From the NCBI GenBank assembly GCA_947500545.1, contig CANMSO010000003.1:1-64000 (forward strand): a stretch of 64,000 nucleotides of DNA. Direction: 5' to 3'. Source of the DNA: an uncultured Aquimarina sp. (GTDB lineage Bacteria; Bacteroidota; Bacteroidia; Flavobacteriales; Flavobacteriaceae). The notes under the pieces were generated by a model, which was given only the letters and a program-made list of their open reading frames with translations, did not search any database and was not told where the DNA came from. Positions 14,392 through 24,321 of this stretch are shown one piece after another. The position numbers and the translations under genes were made by a program. How positions within the stretch are numbered: the first letter of the stretch is position 1; every line of letters begins with the position of its first letter.

Positions 14392-15546
14392 TTAATTTGA
14401 AACAAAGGTAGCTAACAACTCTAAAACTTCATCTATTTCTTCTTTAGAATTAAAACTATGTAAACAAAATCGTAAACGCTCTTTACCCTTTGGAACTGTG
14501 GGAGATAAAATTGGTTTTACATCAAAACTTTTATCCTGAATTTTGGCGGCGATTTTTTTCACATTTTCATTACCCGAAATGACACAACAATGTATCGCTG
14601 AAGTGCTTTCTATAAAAATTTGCTTCAGGTTTTCGGTTTCAAGTTTTTGGTTAAAGAAAATGATGTTTTTTTTCAGTTTTTCTATTTCCGAAGTATTTTT
14701 TAATTCGTTGTAAGCAGATTGGATTGTAGCTAATGAATGTGGCGGCAATCCGGTGGTATATATAAAACTTCTACAAAAATTTACTAGGTATGCTTTTAAA
14801 TCATTTGCCCCTAAAACTACCGCGCCGTGACACCCTAAAGCCTTACCAAACGTATTAATCCTTGCAAAAACCTGATCTTCTATTCCTAGTTCCTGAAGTA
14901 AACCTGCACCATACTTTCCATATACTCCGGCTGCATGTGCCTCATCAACAATAAGATGGCAATTGTATTTCTGACAAAATGTAACCAAAGATTTTAAATC
15001 TGGACAATCCCCGTCCATCGAAAAAACAGATTCTGTAACAATATATACTTCTTGTTCATTATTGTTTTTATTTCGACTACGCCTAATGTGAGAGTGCAAA
15101 TCTTCTAAGTCATTATGCTTAAATTTATATGATTTGGCATTACTCATTTGTATTCCGTCTCGAATCGAAGCGTGAATCACCTCATCATATAAAATGATAT
15201 CACCACGTTGCGGTACTGAAGAAAATAACCCAACATTGGCATCATATCCAGAATTAAAAATCAAAGCTGCTTCTGCCAGATGAAAACTTGCAAGCATTTT
15301 TTCGGTCTCAGTATATAAATTATGGTTTCCAGAAAGTAAACGAGATCCTGTTGCCCCATTTTGATGTATATTTTTTTCAATCAATAATTGATGTGTAGCA
15401 TCAAAAATTGTCCTTGATGATGCAAAACCGAGATAATCATTAGATGAAAAATCAACAAGATTATTCTGCTTCAGAAGTCTTCTTAAAGCATCCTCGTTTC
15501 TTCTTACATCTAGTTTTGACTGTAATTTTTTGGGTAATCTTTTCAT
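14392..15546 (-). CDS. bioF: 8-amino-7-oxononanoate synthase
   Basis: BioF condenses pimeloyl-ACP (or -CoA) with alanine in the first ring-building step of biotin synthesis. It is a PLP enzyme with DEAHAAGVYG (from D201) and the Schiff-base lysine K235 in NTFGKALGCHG. I start at the ATG at 15546 (MKRLPKKLQSKL, 384 residues); a frame 7 codons longer has weaker support. It is the first gene of the operon, only 37 bases from the divergent acetyltransferase gene, and a palindrome holding a -7 box lies directly before its start. Confidence 0.94.
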   Translation of the reverse strand: MKRLPKKLQSKLDVRRNEDALRRLLKQNNLVDFSSNDYLGFASSRTIFDATHQLLIEKNIHQNGATGSRLLSGNHNLYTETEKMLASFHLAEAALIFNSGYDANVGLFSSVPQRGDIILYDEVIHASIRDGIQMSNAKSYKFKHNDLEDLHSHIRRSRNKNNNEQEVYIVTESVFSMDGDCPDLKSLVTFCQKYNCHLIVDEAHAAGVYGKYGAGLLQELGIEDQVFARINTFGKALGCHGAVVLGANDLKAYLVNFCRSFIYTTGLPPHSLATIQSAYNELKNTSEIEKLKKNIIFFNQKLETENLKQIFIESTSAIHCCVISGNENVKKIAAKIQDKSFDVKPILSPTVPKGKERLRFCLHSFNSKEEIDEVLELLATFVSN

Positions 15547-15562
15547 TATCTTTACAAAGATA
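15547..15562. promoter_or_regulatory. Palindrome with -7 box at the bioF start
   Basis: TATCTTT-AC-AAAGATA is an inverted repeat with 7-base arms. On the minus strand it reads TATCTTTG, a match to TAnnTTTG, placing the transcript start within a few bases of the bioF ATG, so the message may be nearly leaderless. The symmetry could also serve a repressor. It does not look like known BirA or BioR sites. Confidence 0.45.
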
Positions 15563-15583
15563 GACAATGCATTAACTTATAGG

Positions 15584-16126
15584 ATGAAAAAAATTGACTA
15601 TACCATTACAACTACTCCAAATGAATTAGAACAAATAATTCAACTTCAACAAAATAACTTACCTGCTTCAATTTCCAAAACAGAAAAAGAAGTAGAGGGA
15701 TTTGTTACCGTTAACCATGATTTTGAAATTCTTAAAAAAATGCACGACAAACAACCTCATATTATTGCCAAAGATGGTAATAAAGTGGTAGGATATACAT
15801 TATGCATGGTTAAGGAGTTTAAAGAAGATATTGAAGTTTTACAACCTATGTTTGTAAAGATAGATACTTGTTTAAACAACACGATATCTTATCTTGTGAT
15901 GGGACAAGTATGTATTGATAAAGCCTACCGGAAACAAGGTATTTTCAAAGGATTATATTATAAAATGAGGGAAACATTAAACTCAAGATATGATTTGCTT
16001 ATTACTGAAGTTGCAGCAAATAACATACGGTCACTACGGGCGCATTATGCTGTAGGTTTTTCTGACTTATTGGTATATAACTCTGATGGGGTTACCTGGC
16101 ATTTAATTCAATGGGATTGGAAATAG
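15584..16126 (+). CDS. GNAT-family N-acetyltransferase
   Basis: This 180-residue protein has the acetyltransferase fold. MGQVCIDKAYRKQGIFKGLY (about 107-126) holds the acetyl-CoA binding pattern R-x-x-G-I/x-[FG], followed by EVAANNIRSLRAHYAVGF, typical of the end of the domain. The substrate is not known. The start is ATG at 15584 (MKKIDYTI); an upstream in-frame start would run into the bioF coding region. It is divergent from bioF with 37 bases between, so the promoters overlap. Its stop codon lies inside the terminator stem that follows. Confidence 0.82.
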   Translation: MKKIDYTITTTPNELEQIIQLQQNNLPASISKTEKEVEGFVTVNHDFEILKKMHDKQPHIIAKDGNKVVGYTLCMVKEFKEDIEVLQPMFVKIDTCLNNTISYLVMGQVCIDKAYRKQGIFKGLYYKMRETLNSRYDLLITEVAANNIRSLRAHYAVGFSDLLVYNSDGVTWHLIQWDWK

Positions 16127-16152
16127 AAAAGGCCATAAACGGCCTTTTCTAT
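16123..16152. terminator. Terminator overlapping a stop codon
   Basis: AGAAAAGGCC at 16125-16134 pairs with GGCCTTTTCT at 16141-16150, extendable by two pairs. The UAG of the acetyltransferase gene is part of the stem. It separates convergent genes and probably works in both directions. Confidence 0.82.
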
Positions 16153-16162
16153 ATGATTTAAT

Positions 16163-16524
16163 CTATTCAATCCCGATATAAGGATTGTATGTATACACCT
16201 TGCTGGAATCACCAAGCCCATTAAAATATTCATCTACTGCATTTCCTTTTTTAGAGGAGTTGGATATGTTATTCCAATTGTTTTTGGCATTAAGGTCACC
16301 ATCAAAATCATATCTGGTGATGTAATCTGCTTTTCCTTTTAATCCATGAGAACCGGTACGATCCATATCTTGGTAATGAACAGGGGCATGGTAATATGCC
16401 AGGTCTAAATGAAAATTTTGATTGCTTAGGTTTTTGGATTGGTTTTGTTCTAACGGCAAATCATCTGATTTTTCACAACCAATAGAAACGGCAAGCAATA
16501 CTGTAAATAGAATAATTTTTTCAT
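16163..16524 (-). pseudogene. Small lipoprotein with frameshifted start
   Basis: From a TTG at 16498 an open frame gives 111 residues beginning MLAVSIGCEKSDD, that is, a lipoprotein signal cut at its front. The missing front is visible just upstream: in the same frame the DNA reads KIILFTVLLAVSIGC, a complete signal, but the only ATG (16524) is one base out of frame. It is followed by six A; seven A would give MKKIILFTVLLAVSIGC. So either one base was lost in the A-run, or the run switches expression, or this is a sequencing error. The mature part is polar with no recognised domain (KADYITRYDFDGDLNAKNNW). Function unknown. Confidence 0.65.
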
Positions 16525-16658
16525 AATTGAAGGTTTTAAGTTATTGACTTTTATAGTTAAGAATAACATTTCAGCTAAGATTAGCTATATCTTAAACCTA
16601 TATTATGATACTATTTCCTATGTGCAATGCATGTTAAATAAATTAAACTAAAGCATAA

Positions 16659-16690
16659 AAAAAACACCTCCAAATTTGGAGGTGTTTTTT
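16659..16690. terminator. Terminator of the atpD-atpC operon
   Basis: A 32-base perfect palindrome, with 16-base arms centred on CAAATTTG, lies directly downstream of atpC. A/T ends give U-tracts on both strands. Confidence 0.9.
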
Positions 16691-16713
16691 GATATTTATG
16701 ATACTTGATTGAA

Positions 16714-16992
16714 TTAGTCTGCTAAAACAATCACTTTATTATCTTTCATTTCGATAGTTCCAGAGTTTATAGGAAGTACCGTTGCTCCATTTTCACCTTT
16801 GGTAAATTTGTCTGCAACTTCTTCTTTTAAATTCATATCACCATATACTTTCACATTTCCTTTTGCAAGTAAAGAAATGATAGGTGCGTGATTATCTAAC
16901 ATCTGAAACTCTCCGTCTACTCCTGGTACCGAAACCGAAGTTACTTCACCACTAAATAATATTGCTTCTGGAGTTACTATTTCTAAATACAT
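16714..16992 (-). CDS. atpC: ATP synthase F1 epsilon subunit
   Basis: This 92-residue protein is the epsilon subunit of the F1 motor: LEIVTPEAILFSGEVTSVSVPG at the start is the conserved beta-sandwich entry, with DGEFQMLDNHAPIIS following. Only the N-terminal beta domain is present; the C-terminal helical hairpin of longer forms (about 130-140 residues) is lacking, as is common in this phylum. It would join the c-ring stalk with beta but lack the inhibitory helix. It follows atpD by 84 bases that hold an imperfect inverted repeat. Confidence 0.93.
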   Translation of the reverse strand: MYLEIVTPEAILFSGEVTSVSVPGVDGEFQMLDNHAPIISLLAKGNVKVYGDMNLKEEVADKFTKGENGATVLPINSGTIEMKDNKVIVLAD

Positions 16993-17014
16993 ACTTATAG
17001 TTTTTTGTTGTTCG

Positions 17015-17067
17015 TTGTTGGTTGACGGTTAGGAGTGTGTCCTCTAAAAACCATCAACTATCAACAA
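17015..17067. repeat. Imperfect inverted repeat between atpD and atpC
   Basis: The left arm at 17015-17034 (TTGTTGGTTGACGGTTAGGA) pairs with 17040-17067 (ends ATCAACTATCAACAA), with small bulges, around GTGTG. The TTGATGG/TTGTTGG word composition looks like extragenic repeats of flavobacterial genomes. It may stabilise or attenuate the mRNA between the two subunits, whose products are needed in a 3:1 ratio. Confidence 0.55.
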
Positions 17068-17076
17068 TTAACTAGT

Positions 17077-18603
<1,527 letters not shown>

Positions 18604-18668
18604 TTAGTATTTAACTATTTCAAAAGACCTATATCTAATAAAGTTAAATACGACCTTTTTTCAGGCTG

Positions 18669-18676
18669 CAAATATA
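18669..18676 (-). promoter_or_regulatory. -7 box of atpD
   Basis: The minus strand reads TATATTTG, then GC, a good TAnnTTTG match. It implies a leader of about 75 bases before atpD. No clear -33 TTG was seen. The rest of the gap up to 18820 shows only A/T-rich sequence. Confidence 0.5.
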
Positions 18677-18820
18677 GTCTTTTAAAATGAAAAAAATAAC
18701 TCATTTTCTTTTGTTTTTTTGAAGCCTAAAAAACCATGCTTTTATTAACATTTGTTTGGACACTTTTTTTTGGCAATGTTCTATAGAACAATATGGTATA
18801 ACCTAGTTTTATTCACTATT

Positions 18821-19666
18821 TTATTTCCTTCCGTACAGTATAATTGCAAAACCTGCTATGTACATAACTAATGTATATATGGCTGCAGCAATCCCAAAAG
18901 CGCTATTTTGTAGGGTTACAATAGCTATCGTAATCGCCAAAGCCGAATTCTGAACGCCCGATTCTACTGCAATACTTATTGCTTGTGGTTTTTTTAGTTT
19001 AATCATAGAAGCAGTGAAATATCCCAGTATCATACTTGTAAAATTTAATAGTATTGTTGGTAATCCGGCCTGCATAAAATAAGGCACAACGTTATCTCTT
19101 TCTTTTATAATCAGGGCGGTAGTAATTATTACCAATAATGCAACAGATGCTATACCCACAGGTTTACCCATTCTGAGAGCAAATTCTTTTGCCTTAGCCC
19201 GTATAAGCATCCCTACAAAAACCGGAATAATTACAATAACAAGCAGTTGGCTTATCATTTGCGGAACATTAAGAGCTATTTTTTCTGCTTCTCCTGAAAA
19301 TTCTAAAAGAGCGAACTGAACAATGAAAGGAATAGTTATTATAGTAATAATACTTGATATCGCAGTTAAAGTAACCGATAAGGCTGTATCTCCCTTTGCC
19401 AGATGAGCAATTACATTTGAGGTTGCCCCCCCAGGACAAGCGGCTAATATCATGATCCCAATCGAAATTTCTGGTCTTAACTCTAGTACTGAAACTAACA
19501 CATATCCTATAATAGGTAAAAAGATTAATTGGTTTAACAGCCCCAGAAAAACAGCTTTGGGTCTTTTTACAACTCTTCTAAAATCATCAACGGTTAATGA
19601 GAGCCCCATACCAAACATTATAATCATTAATGCTATAGCAACAATTATCGTACTTGTTTCATTCAT
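18821..19666 (-). CDS. BASS-family sodium/organic anion symporter
   Basis: This 281-residue protein has about nine membrane segments and the features of the bile acid:sodium symporter family: CPGGATSNVIAHLAKGD near 83-99, ALSVTLTAISS following, and ESGVQNSALAITIAI near 234-248. The name reflects the family; bacterial members carry various organic anions such as pyruvate, pantoate or keto acids. It is the last gene of a TetR-aldolase-transporter operon, 39 bases after the aldolase gene, so the aldolase substrate or product may be the cargo. Confidence 0.88.
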   Translation of the reverse strand: MNETSTIIVAIALMIIMFGMGLSLTVDDFRRVVKRPKAVFLGLLNQLIFLPIIGYVLVSVLELRPEISIGIMILAACPGGATSNVIAHLAKGDTALSVTLTAISSIITIITIPFIVQFALLEFSGEAEKIALNVPQMISQLLVIVIIPVFVGMLIRAKAKEFALRMGKPVGIASVALLVIITTALIIKERDNVVPYFMQAGLPTILLNFTSMILGYFTASMIKLKKPQAISIAVESGVQNSALAITIAIVTLQNSAFGIAAAIYTLVMYIAGFAIILYGRK

Positions 19667-19705
19667 ATGAGTTTATGTTTTATTACAGTTTATGTCAAAA
19701 ATTAA

Positions 19706-20497
19706 TTAAACTCTGATAGAATCCAAAGTTGCACTTATGTCTTGCCACATAGGTTGAAACTGAAAATATCCGGCTAATGGAAAGCCAAGTTCTGCACGAG
19801 TTTTCATTGCTGTCTCATGATCAATTTCAATTAACTTCTCTCCTGTTTGCATAGCTAGCAATTGTGCCTGACAGCTTCTTTCCATGGTTATAAACCACCA
19901 TGCAGCCTCATCTATTGAGTGTCCCACTGTAATCAAACCATGATTTTGTAGTATTGCCGCTTTATTATCATCTAGTGCTTTAGCGATTCTTTTGCCTTCT
20001 TCGAGCTCATTTACAATTCCAGAATAGTCATTAAAAAGTGCATGATCTTTATAAAATGCACATGCATCTTGTGTAATTGGATCAAGTTCTTTTCCCAAAG
20101 CTGAAAACGTCTTACCATATACAGAATGGGCATGAGCAGCTGCTACCACATCGGGTCTTGCTGCATGTATCTGAGAGTGAATTGCAAAAGCTGCTCTATT
20201 AAGAGGAAGTTTTCCTTCTACTACATTACCGTCATGATCAACCAGTAATAAGTCTGATGGGTTAATTAAATTAAATGATAGTCCAAAAGGGTTTACCCAA
20301 AAGTGATCTTTATATTCTGGATCACGAACTGTTATATGTCCAGCTACGCCTTCAGAAAAACCAAATTTTCCAAATATCCTAAAAGCGCCTGTAAGCTTCT
20401 TTTTTAGATATTCCCTTTCTAGTTTTACATCACTAAATTTTGGAGGTAAAGGAATATTTGCAGGAAACATCTCTAAAGGAGGGTTAGGTACTGCCAT
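19706..20497 (-). CDS. Class II aldolase/adducin-family protein
   Basis: This 263-residue protein has the class II aldolase/adducin fold. The zinc-site histidines are visible in AAAHAHSVYGKTFS (HxH near 118-120) and in ILQNHGLITVG (near 184-194), with the family start GFSEGVAGHITVRDP near 48-62. Members split or epimerise small sugar phosphates or act on hydroxy-keto acids; the substrate here is unknown. It starts 10 bases after the TetR gene and precedes the BASS transporter, which suggests a small catabolic unit controlled by the regulator. Confidence 0.87.
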   Translation of the reverse strand: MAVPNPPLEMFPANIPLPPKFSDVKLEREYLKKKLTGAFRIFGKFGFSEGVAGHITVRDPEYKDHFWVNPFGLSFNLINPSDLLLVDHDGNVVEGKLPLNRAAFAIHSQIHAARPDVVAAAHAHSVYGKTFSALGKELDPITQDACAFYKDHALFNDYSGIVNELEEGKRIAKALDDNKAAILQNHGLITVGHSIDEAAWWFITMERSCQAQLLAMQTGEKLIEIDHETAMKTRAELGFPLAGYFQFQPMWQDISATLDSIRV

Positions 20498-20507
20498 GGT
20501 ATATGTT

Positions 20508-21149
20508 TTATAAATTATTAGTGCTTTTTAAATTGTTCAACTGGATTATTTCCTCGTACTCGTCATATCCTTTTTTTGTCAGGTAAGGGGATAGAATACC
20601 CCATAATGTAGTCATAGGCGTGTCATCAAAGGCTAAAGCATGCTTTTTATCAATTATCGCAGTCCCGGTACTCCAAAATGTACTTACCATCCAAAGGTTA
20701 CGAATTACTGTATTGTATTCTACCCTATTGTTTTCTTCAACCAATCTTCCAGATGCAATGAAATGATCTACCAACCTTCTTGCATCATCAAATCTCCTTG
20801 ATGTAGCAACTCTATAACCATTCAGGATTATAGGGTATTCTGCCATTAAGTAAATTATATCCAGAAAAAAAAAGCTGTACTGCTTTTGGATTGCATAAAA
20901 CTTTCTAAACATCTCTTCGAAATGAGCAAGAGTGATATATTGGCCTTTTGGCATAATATCCGCCGAACTATTTAGAATTTCTTCTAGGATAGCAGAAAGT
21001 AAATGTTCTTTTCTTTTAAAATGATAGGTAAAGTTTCCTGGACTTATTCTCATAGAATCTGCAATGTCTTTAATACTTACATTAAAGAATCCCTTTTTAT
21101 TAAAAAGAGCAACCGAACTTCTAATGATTTCTAATTTTGTATCTGTCAT
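20508..21149 (-). CDS. TetR-family transcriptional regulator
   Basis: This 213-residue protein has an N-terminal TetR helix-turn-helix (about 5-50): NKKGFFNVSIKDIADSMRIS then GNFTYHFKRKEHLLSAIL. The ligand domain has the aromatic string YSFFFLDIIYLMAEYP near 96-111, resembling a flavobacterial TetR group. It is first in an operon with the aldolase and BASS transporter. Two copies of a near-palindromic site lie directly upstream, one covering a -7 box, so autorepression lifted by a small molecule is likely. Confidence 0.88.
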   Translation of the reverse strand: MTDTKLEIIRSSVALFNKKGFFNVSIKDIADSMRISPGNFTYHFKRKEHLLSAILEEILNSSADIMPKGQYITLAHFEEMFRKFYAIQKQYSFFFLDIIYLMAEYPIILNGYRVATSRRFDDARRLVDHFIASGRLVEENNRVEYNTVIRNLWMVSTFWSTGTAIIDKKHALAFDDTPMTTLWGILSPYLTKKGYDEYEEIIQLNNLKSTNNL

Positions 21150-21155
21150 TTTTAT

Positions 21156-21179
21156 AAATTAGTACAAACATACTAATTT
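21156..21179. promoter_or_regulatory. TetR operator site 1 over the -7 box
   Basis: AAATTAGTA-N6-TACTAATTT is a perfect inverted repeat, 6 bases upstream of the TetR start codon. The minus strand within it reads TATGTTTG (21165-21172), a -7 box, so binding here would block transcription. Confidence 0.65.
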
Positions 21180-21186
21180 TTAGTAC

Positions 21187-21210
21187 AATTTAGTTTGTTT
21201 ATACTAATTT
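21187..21210. promoter_or_regulatory. TetR operator site 2
   Basis: This 24-base site matches the reverse complement of site 1 at 21 of 24 positions (AATTTAGTT ... ATACTAATTT). The centres are 31 bases apart, about three helical turns, so two dimers could bind the same face. It also lies upstream of the divergent hydroxylase gene. Confidence 0.6.
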
Positions 21211-21379
21211 TTATTTTTCACTGCTTGAAGACATCACTTTTAGTACATCACAATCGTCCTACTAACAAAATGCTATTTTTTGTAGTCTGCTTTACGCAAA
21301 CTCGTTAATTATTTGATTTTAACTTCAATAAACCATAACTTTCCTACAAATAAAATGTTATTATTTAATAATCAATACT

Positions 21380-22654
21380 ATGGAAACATATGCAACTGCT
21401 TTGAGTTATGCTATCCCAGGGTTTATAATTCTAATCCTGGCAGAGTATCTTGTGAGCAGATGGAAAAAAATACCGGTTAACGAAGCTATGGATACTATCT
21501 CTAGCCTTAGTTCTGGGATAACAGATACACTAAGAAGTTTAACCGGCCTTGCGGTTATTATTATTAGTTATGAATGGATGGTTGATCATATTGCTTTAAT
21601 TGAAATCAAATCGTCTATTTTGGTTTATATATTGACATTTATTGGTTTAGACTTTGCGGGGTATTGGTCTCATCGTTTTAACCATACCATAAATTTATTT
21701 TGGAACAGACACATTATACATCATAGTAGCGAAGAATTTAACCTAGCCTGCGCTCTGCGTCAAAGTGTTTCGGCTATAATTTCGATCTACTTCTTTCTAT
21801 ATATCCCATTAGCGTTATTGGGTATTCCTGCCGATGTTGTAGCATTAGTGGCTCCTATTCATCTATTTGCTCAATTCTGGTATCACACCCAATTGGTGCA
21901 TAAAATGGGGTTCTTGGAATATATTATAGTAACTCCTTCTCATCATAGAGTACATCATGCAATTAATGATGAATATCTTGACAGAAATTATTCTCAAATT
22001 TTTATTTTTTGGGATAAATTTTTCGGAACCTTTCAGGAAGAGATACCCGAAAAACCTGCAGTATATGGGGTAAAAAAACCTGTAAATACATGGAATCCCT
22101 TTTTGATAAATTTCATGCATGCCTGGGGAATTTTAAAAGATGCCTGGAGAACAAAAAGCTGGTGGGACAAAATAAGAGTATGGTATATGCCTACTGGATG
22201 GAGGCCAGATGATGTAAAAGAGGAATATCCTATTCAAATTATAACAGATCCCTATAACAGAGAGAAATATAAAACCGAAAGTTCGTTAGCATTGAAACTA
22301 TGGTCATGGCTACAACTAACTGTTACTTTAACCTTAATGTACTACATGTTGGTAAGTTTTGGTGACTTTGATTTTATTCAAATTATATACTATTCTATTT
22401 TTCTCGCAATTTCAATATTTGCATACACATCGCTAATGGATCGACATATTATTTCTCTATATGCCGAAGTAATCAAATTAATCTTTGGGGTTTATTTAAT
22501 AATTCAGGAAAGTGGTTGGTTTGGAATTGACACTATATTTGATGGAGCAACATACATCGTATTGGCATATATGATCATTTCTCTTTTGATATCTTTTTAT
22601 TTTCAGCTAATCGAAAGAAAAGATATAAGTCATTCGGCCAGTAAGATTGCATAA
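21380..22654 (+). CDS. Sterol desaturase/alkylglycerol monooxygenase-like protein
   Basis: This 424-residue membrane enzyme belongs to the fatty acid hydroxylase superfamily. The di-iron histidine boxes are visible: H98 and H102 in HRFNH, H111, H114 and H115 in HIIHH, and H188, H189, H192 and H193 in HHRVHH. Membrane segments flank them, and a further hydrophobic C-terminal part (about 310-415) gives the length seen in alkylglycerol monooxygenase-like proteins. It would hydroxylate a lipid chain or cleave an ether lipid. It is divergent from the TetR operon with the operator pair between, so common control is possible. Confidence 0.86.
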   Translation: METYATALSYAIPGFIILILAEYLVSRWKKIPVNEAMDTISSLSSGITDTLRSLTGLAVIIISYEWMVDHIALIEIKSSILVYILTFIGLDFAGYWSHRFNHTINLFWNRHIIHHSSEEFNLACALRQSVSAIISIYFFLYIPLALLGIPADVVALVAPIHLFAQFWYHTQLVHKMGFLEYIIVTPSHHRVHHAINDEYLDRNYSQIFIFWDKFFGTFQEEIPEKPAVYGVKKPVNTWNPFLINFMHAWGILKDAWRTKSWWDKIRVWYMPTGWRPDDVKEEYPIQIITDPYNREKYKTESSLALKLWSWLQLTVTLTLMYYMLVSFGDFDFIQIIYYSIFLAISIFAYTSLMDRHIISLYAEVIKLIFGVYLIIQESGWFGIDTIFDGATYIVLAYMIISLLISFYFQLIERKDISHSASKIA

Positions 22655-22658
22655 AAAA

Positions 22659-22682
22659 ACCGCTCGGGAATTCCCGAGCGGT
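22659..22682. terminator. Terminator, 12-bp palindrome
   Basis: ACCGCTCGGGAA followed directly by its reverse complement. A-runs lie on the left (U-tract for the minus strand), and it lies between convergent genes. Confidence 0.88.
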
Positions 22683-22708
22683 GTATGTATTCATTTTGTT
22701 TTTATTCT

Positions 22709-24295
22709 TTACTGTAATGCTGGAGAATAAAATGTTGGATAGTCTACTGCCTTTACCACTGGTAAATTAGAACCATAGGCAGTATTGATAGCTTTAGCTG
22801 CCTCATTTGCCAAGAAAGCATATCCACGAGCTGTAGGGTGTACCCCATCAAGTGAAAATAGTCCTCCAAAGACTAAATCGCCTTGTATTAAAAATTCATC
22901 AAATTGTAACCCTCCGTTAGAAACTTGATCCAAAAGGCCACTCGCATCTACAAATGCCAAACTCTGTTGCTGTACAGCAGCATCTATTACAGCATTAAAT
23001 GCTGCAGTGGCTGTGGCGATTTCAGCTTGTTCACTAGGGATAAGTACCCATTTATCTTCTAAGGGATATGTTACCCCATTAACTGCCAATTGCCCTGCTG
23101 CTTCTAGCGGTAACCCTAACCCCATTAAAGTTGCAATGGCATCAGTATTTACCTGACCAATTATAGAAGAGCTTGGCAATACCAACAAATCATTTTCGTT
23201 TGCAGGTCTTGCTTGACCATACAAAAACCCTGTAACAGCAGCTGTTCCCGCGTCCACTCCATTGGCCTGAAGCGCCCCCGTGATTTCAGCTGAAAGATCT
23301 GTCAAAGACTCATCCTTAATTACGACCGGGCTCGCTGCATCCAATGCAAATTCAATAGCTCTTTCAGGAACTCCCAAGGCCTCAAAAACTAAATTTAAGC
23401 CCGTAAATTGAGTGTTCAAAGTTGGGATTAGTGGTCCAAAACCCTCATTTGAAGGATCTAATGGAGCAAAAGGAACTGTTGTAAAATGTGCTATTGAAGT
23501 AACATCTGGAATATTAAACACAACTCCTTTTGCGTTTCCTGAAGTGAGTGTAGTCACCAATCCATTATAAGCTTGCGTAAACAATGCTACGTCTGTAATA
23601 GGGTCACTGCCATCACCACCCGATAAGGCATATCCCAATACATCATTATTACCTATCCAAAGTGAGAAAAATGTAGGAGTTTGATCCATTGCATCTTCTA
23701 GCACTGAAGCCATGGGATCAGATGCCATTCTAACAAAATAAGGATTGGCTGTTGCGGGTACCGTAGTTAACCCTGCAATATTTCCATAACCATTTGCTAA
23801 TAAATGAAAGCTTTTAGCACCAGGAATTCCCATGTTATTGAAAGACCCAGATAGTGTACTAGAAATTTCTGTAGTAGGAATATCAAAAACATTATCTGTA
23901 GGTGTAGTACCTAATAATCTTGGACCAGACAAACTAGGTGGAGCTGGATCCGGGTCACTGTAAAAATAAAACCTTGGATTAAGAATAACATTTCCGCCAA
24001 GCGTTGCACCACCGATATTATCATTCATCAGAGGTTGTGTAAAAGCACCTCCACCGGCAAGAGCAAATTGTTGCGCCAAAATATTAGGTAACGAGTTCTC
24101 TTGAGCAGCTATAAATAATGCTCCGTCGGTAAAACCAGCGGTCAAAGAATTTCCTAAAGCAACATATTTTGAAAAATCCGCTTCTCCAGAGGTGATTACT
24201 ACTTCTTGCTCTGTTGCAGGAGCATCGTCGTCTGATTCACAGGCGACAAATCCAAGAATTAATAAGGCTAGTAGCCATTTATATTGAGTATTCAT
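22709..24295 (-). CDS. SGNH/GDSL-family lipoprotein hydrolase
   Basis: This 528-residue lipoprotein (C19 after LGFVA) has an SGNH hydrolase domain over its length. Block I is ALGNSLTAGF with S50, block III is WIGNNDVLGYA, and block V is DGVHPTARGY with D483 and H486, so the Ser-Asp-His triad is complete. Such enzymes release acyl or acetyl esters from lipids or glycans; a surface lipoprotein would act at the outer membrane. It follows two TonB-dependent receptor genes and starts 26 bases after the nearer one, which suggests that it prepares or handles their substrate. Confidence 0.85.
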   Translation of the reverse strand: MNTQYKWLLALLILGFVACESDDDAPATEQEVVITSGEADFSKYVALGNSLTAGFTDGALFIAAQENSLPNILAQQFALAGGGAFTQPLMNDNIGGATLGGNVILNPRFYFYSDPDPAPPSLSGPRLLGTTPTDNVFDIPTTEISSTLSGSFNNMGIPGAKSFHLLANGYGNIAGLTTVPATANPYFVRMASDPMASVLEDAMDQTPTFFSLWIGNNDVLGYALSGGDGSDPITDVALFTQAYNGLVTTLTSGNAKGVVFNIPDVTSIAHFTTVPFAPLDPSNEGFGPLIPTLNTQFTGLNLVFEALGVPERAIEFALDAASPVVIKDESLTDLSAEITGALQANGVDAGTAAVTGFLYGQARPANENDLLVLPSSSIIGQVNTDAIATLMGLGLPLEAAGQLAVNGVTYPLEDKWVLIPSEQAEIATATAAFNAVIDAAVQQQSLAFVDASGLLDQVSNGGLQFDEFLIQGDLVFGGLFSLDGVHPTARGYAFLANEAAKAINTAYGSNLPVVKAVDYPTFYSPALQ

Positions 24296-24321
24296 ATTTT
24301 TAATTTCTTTATATAATTTTA

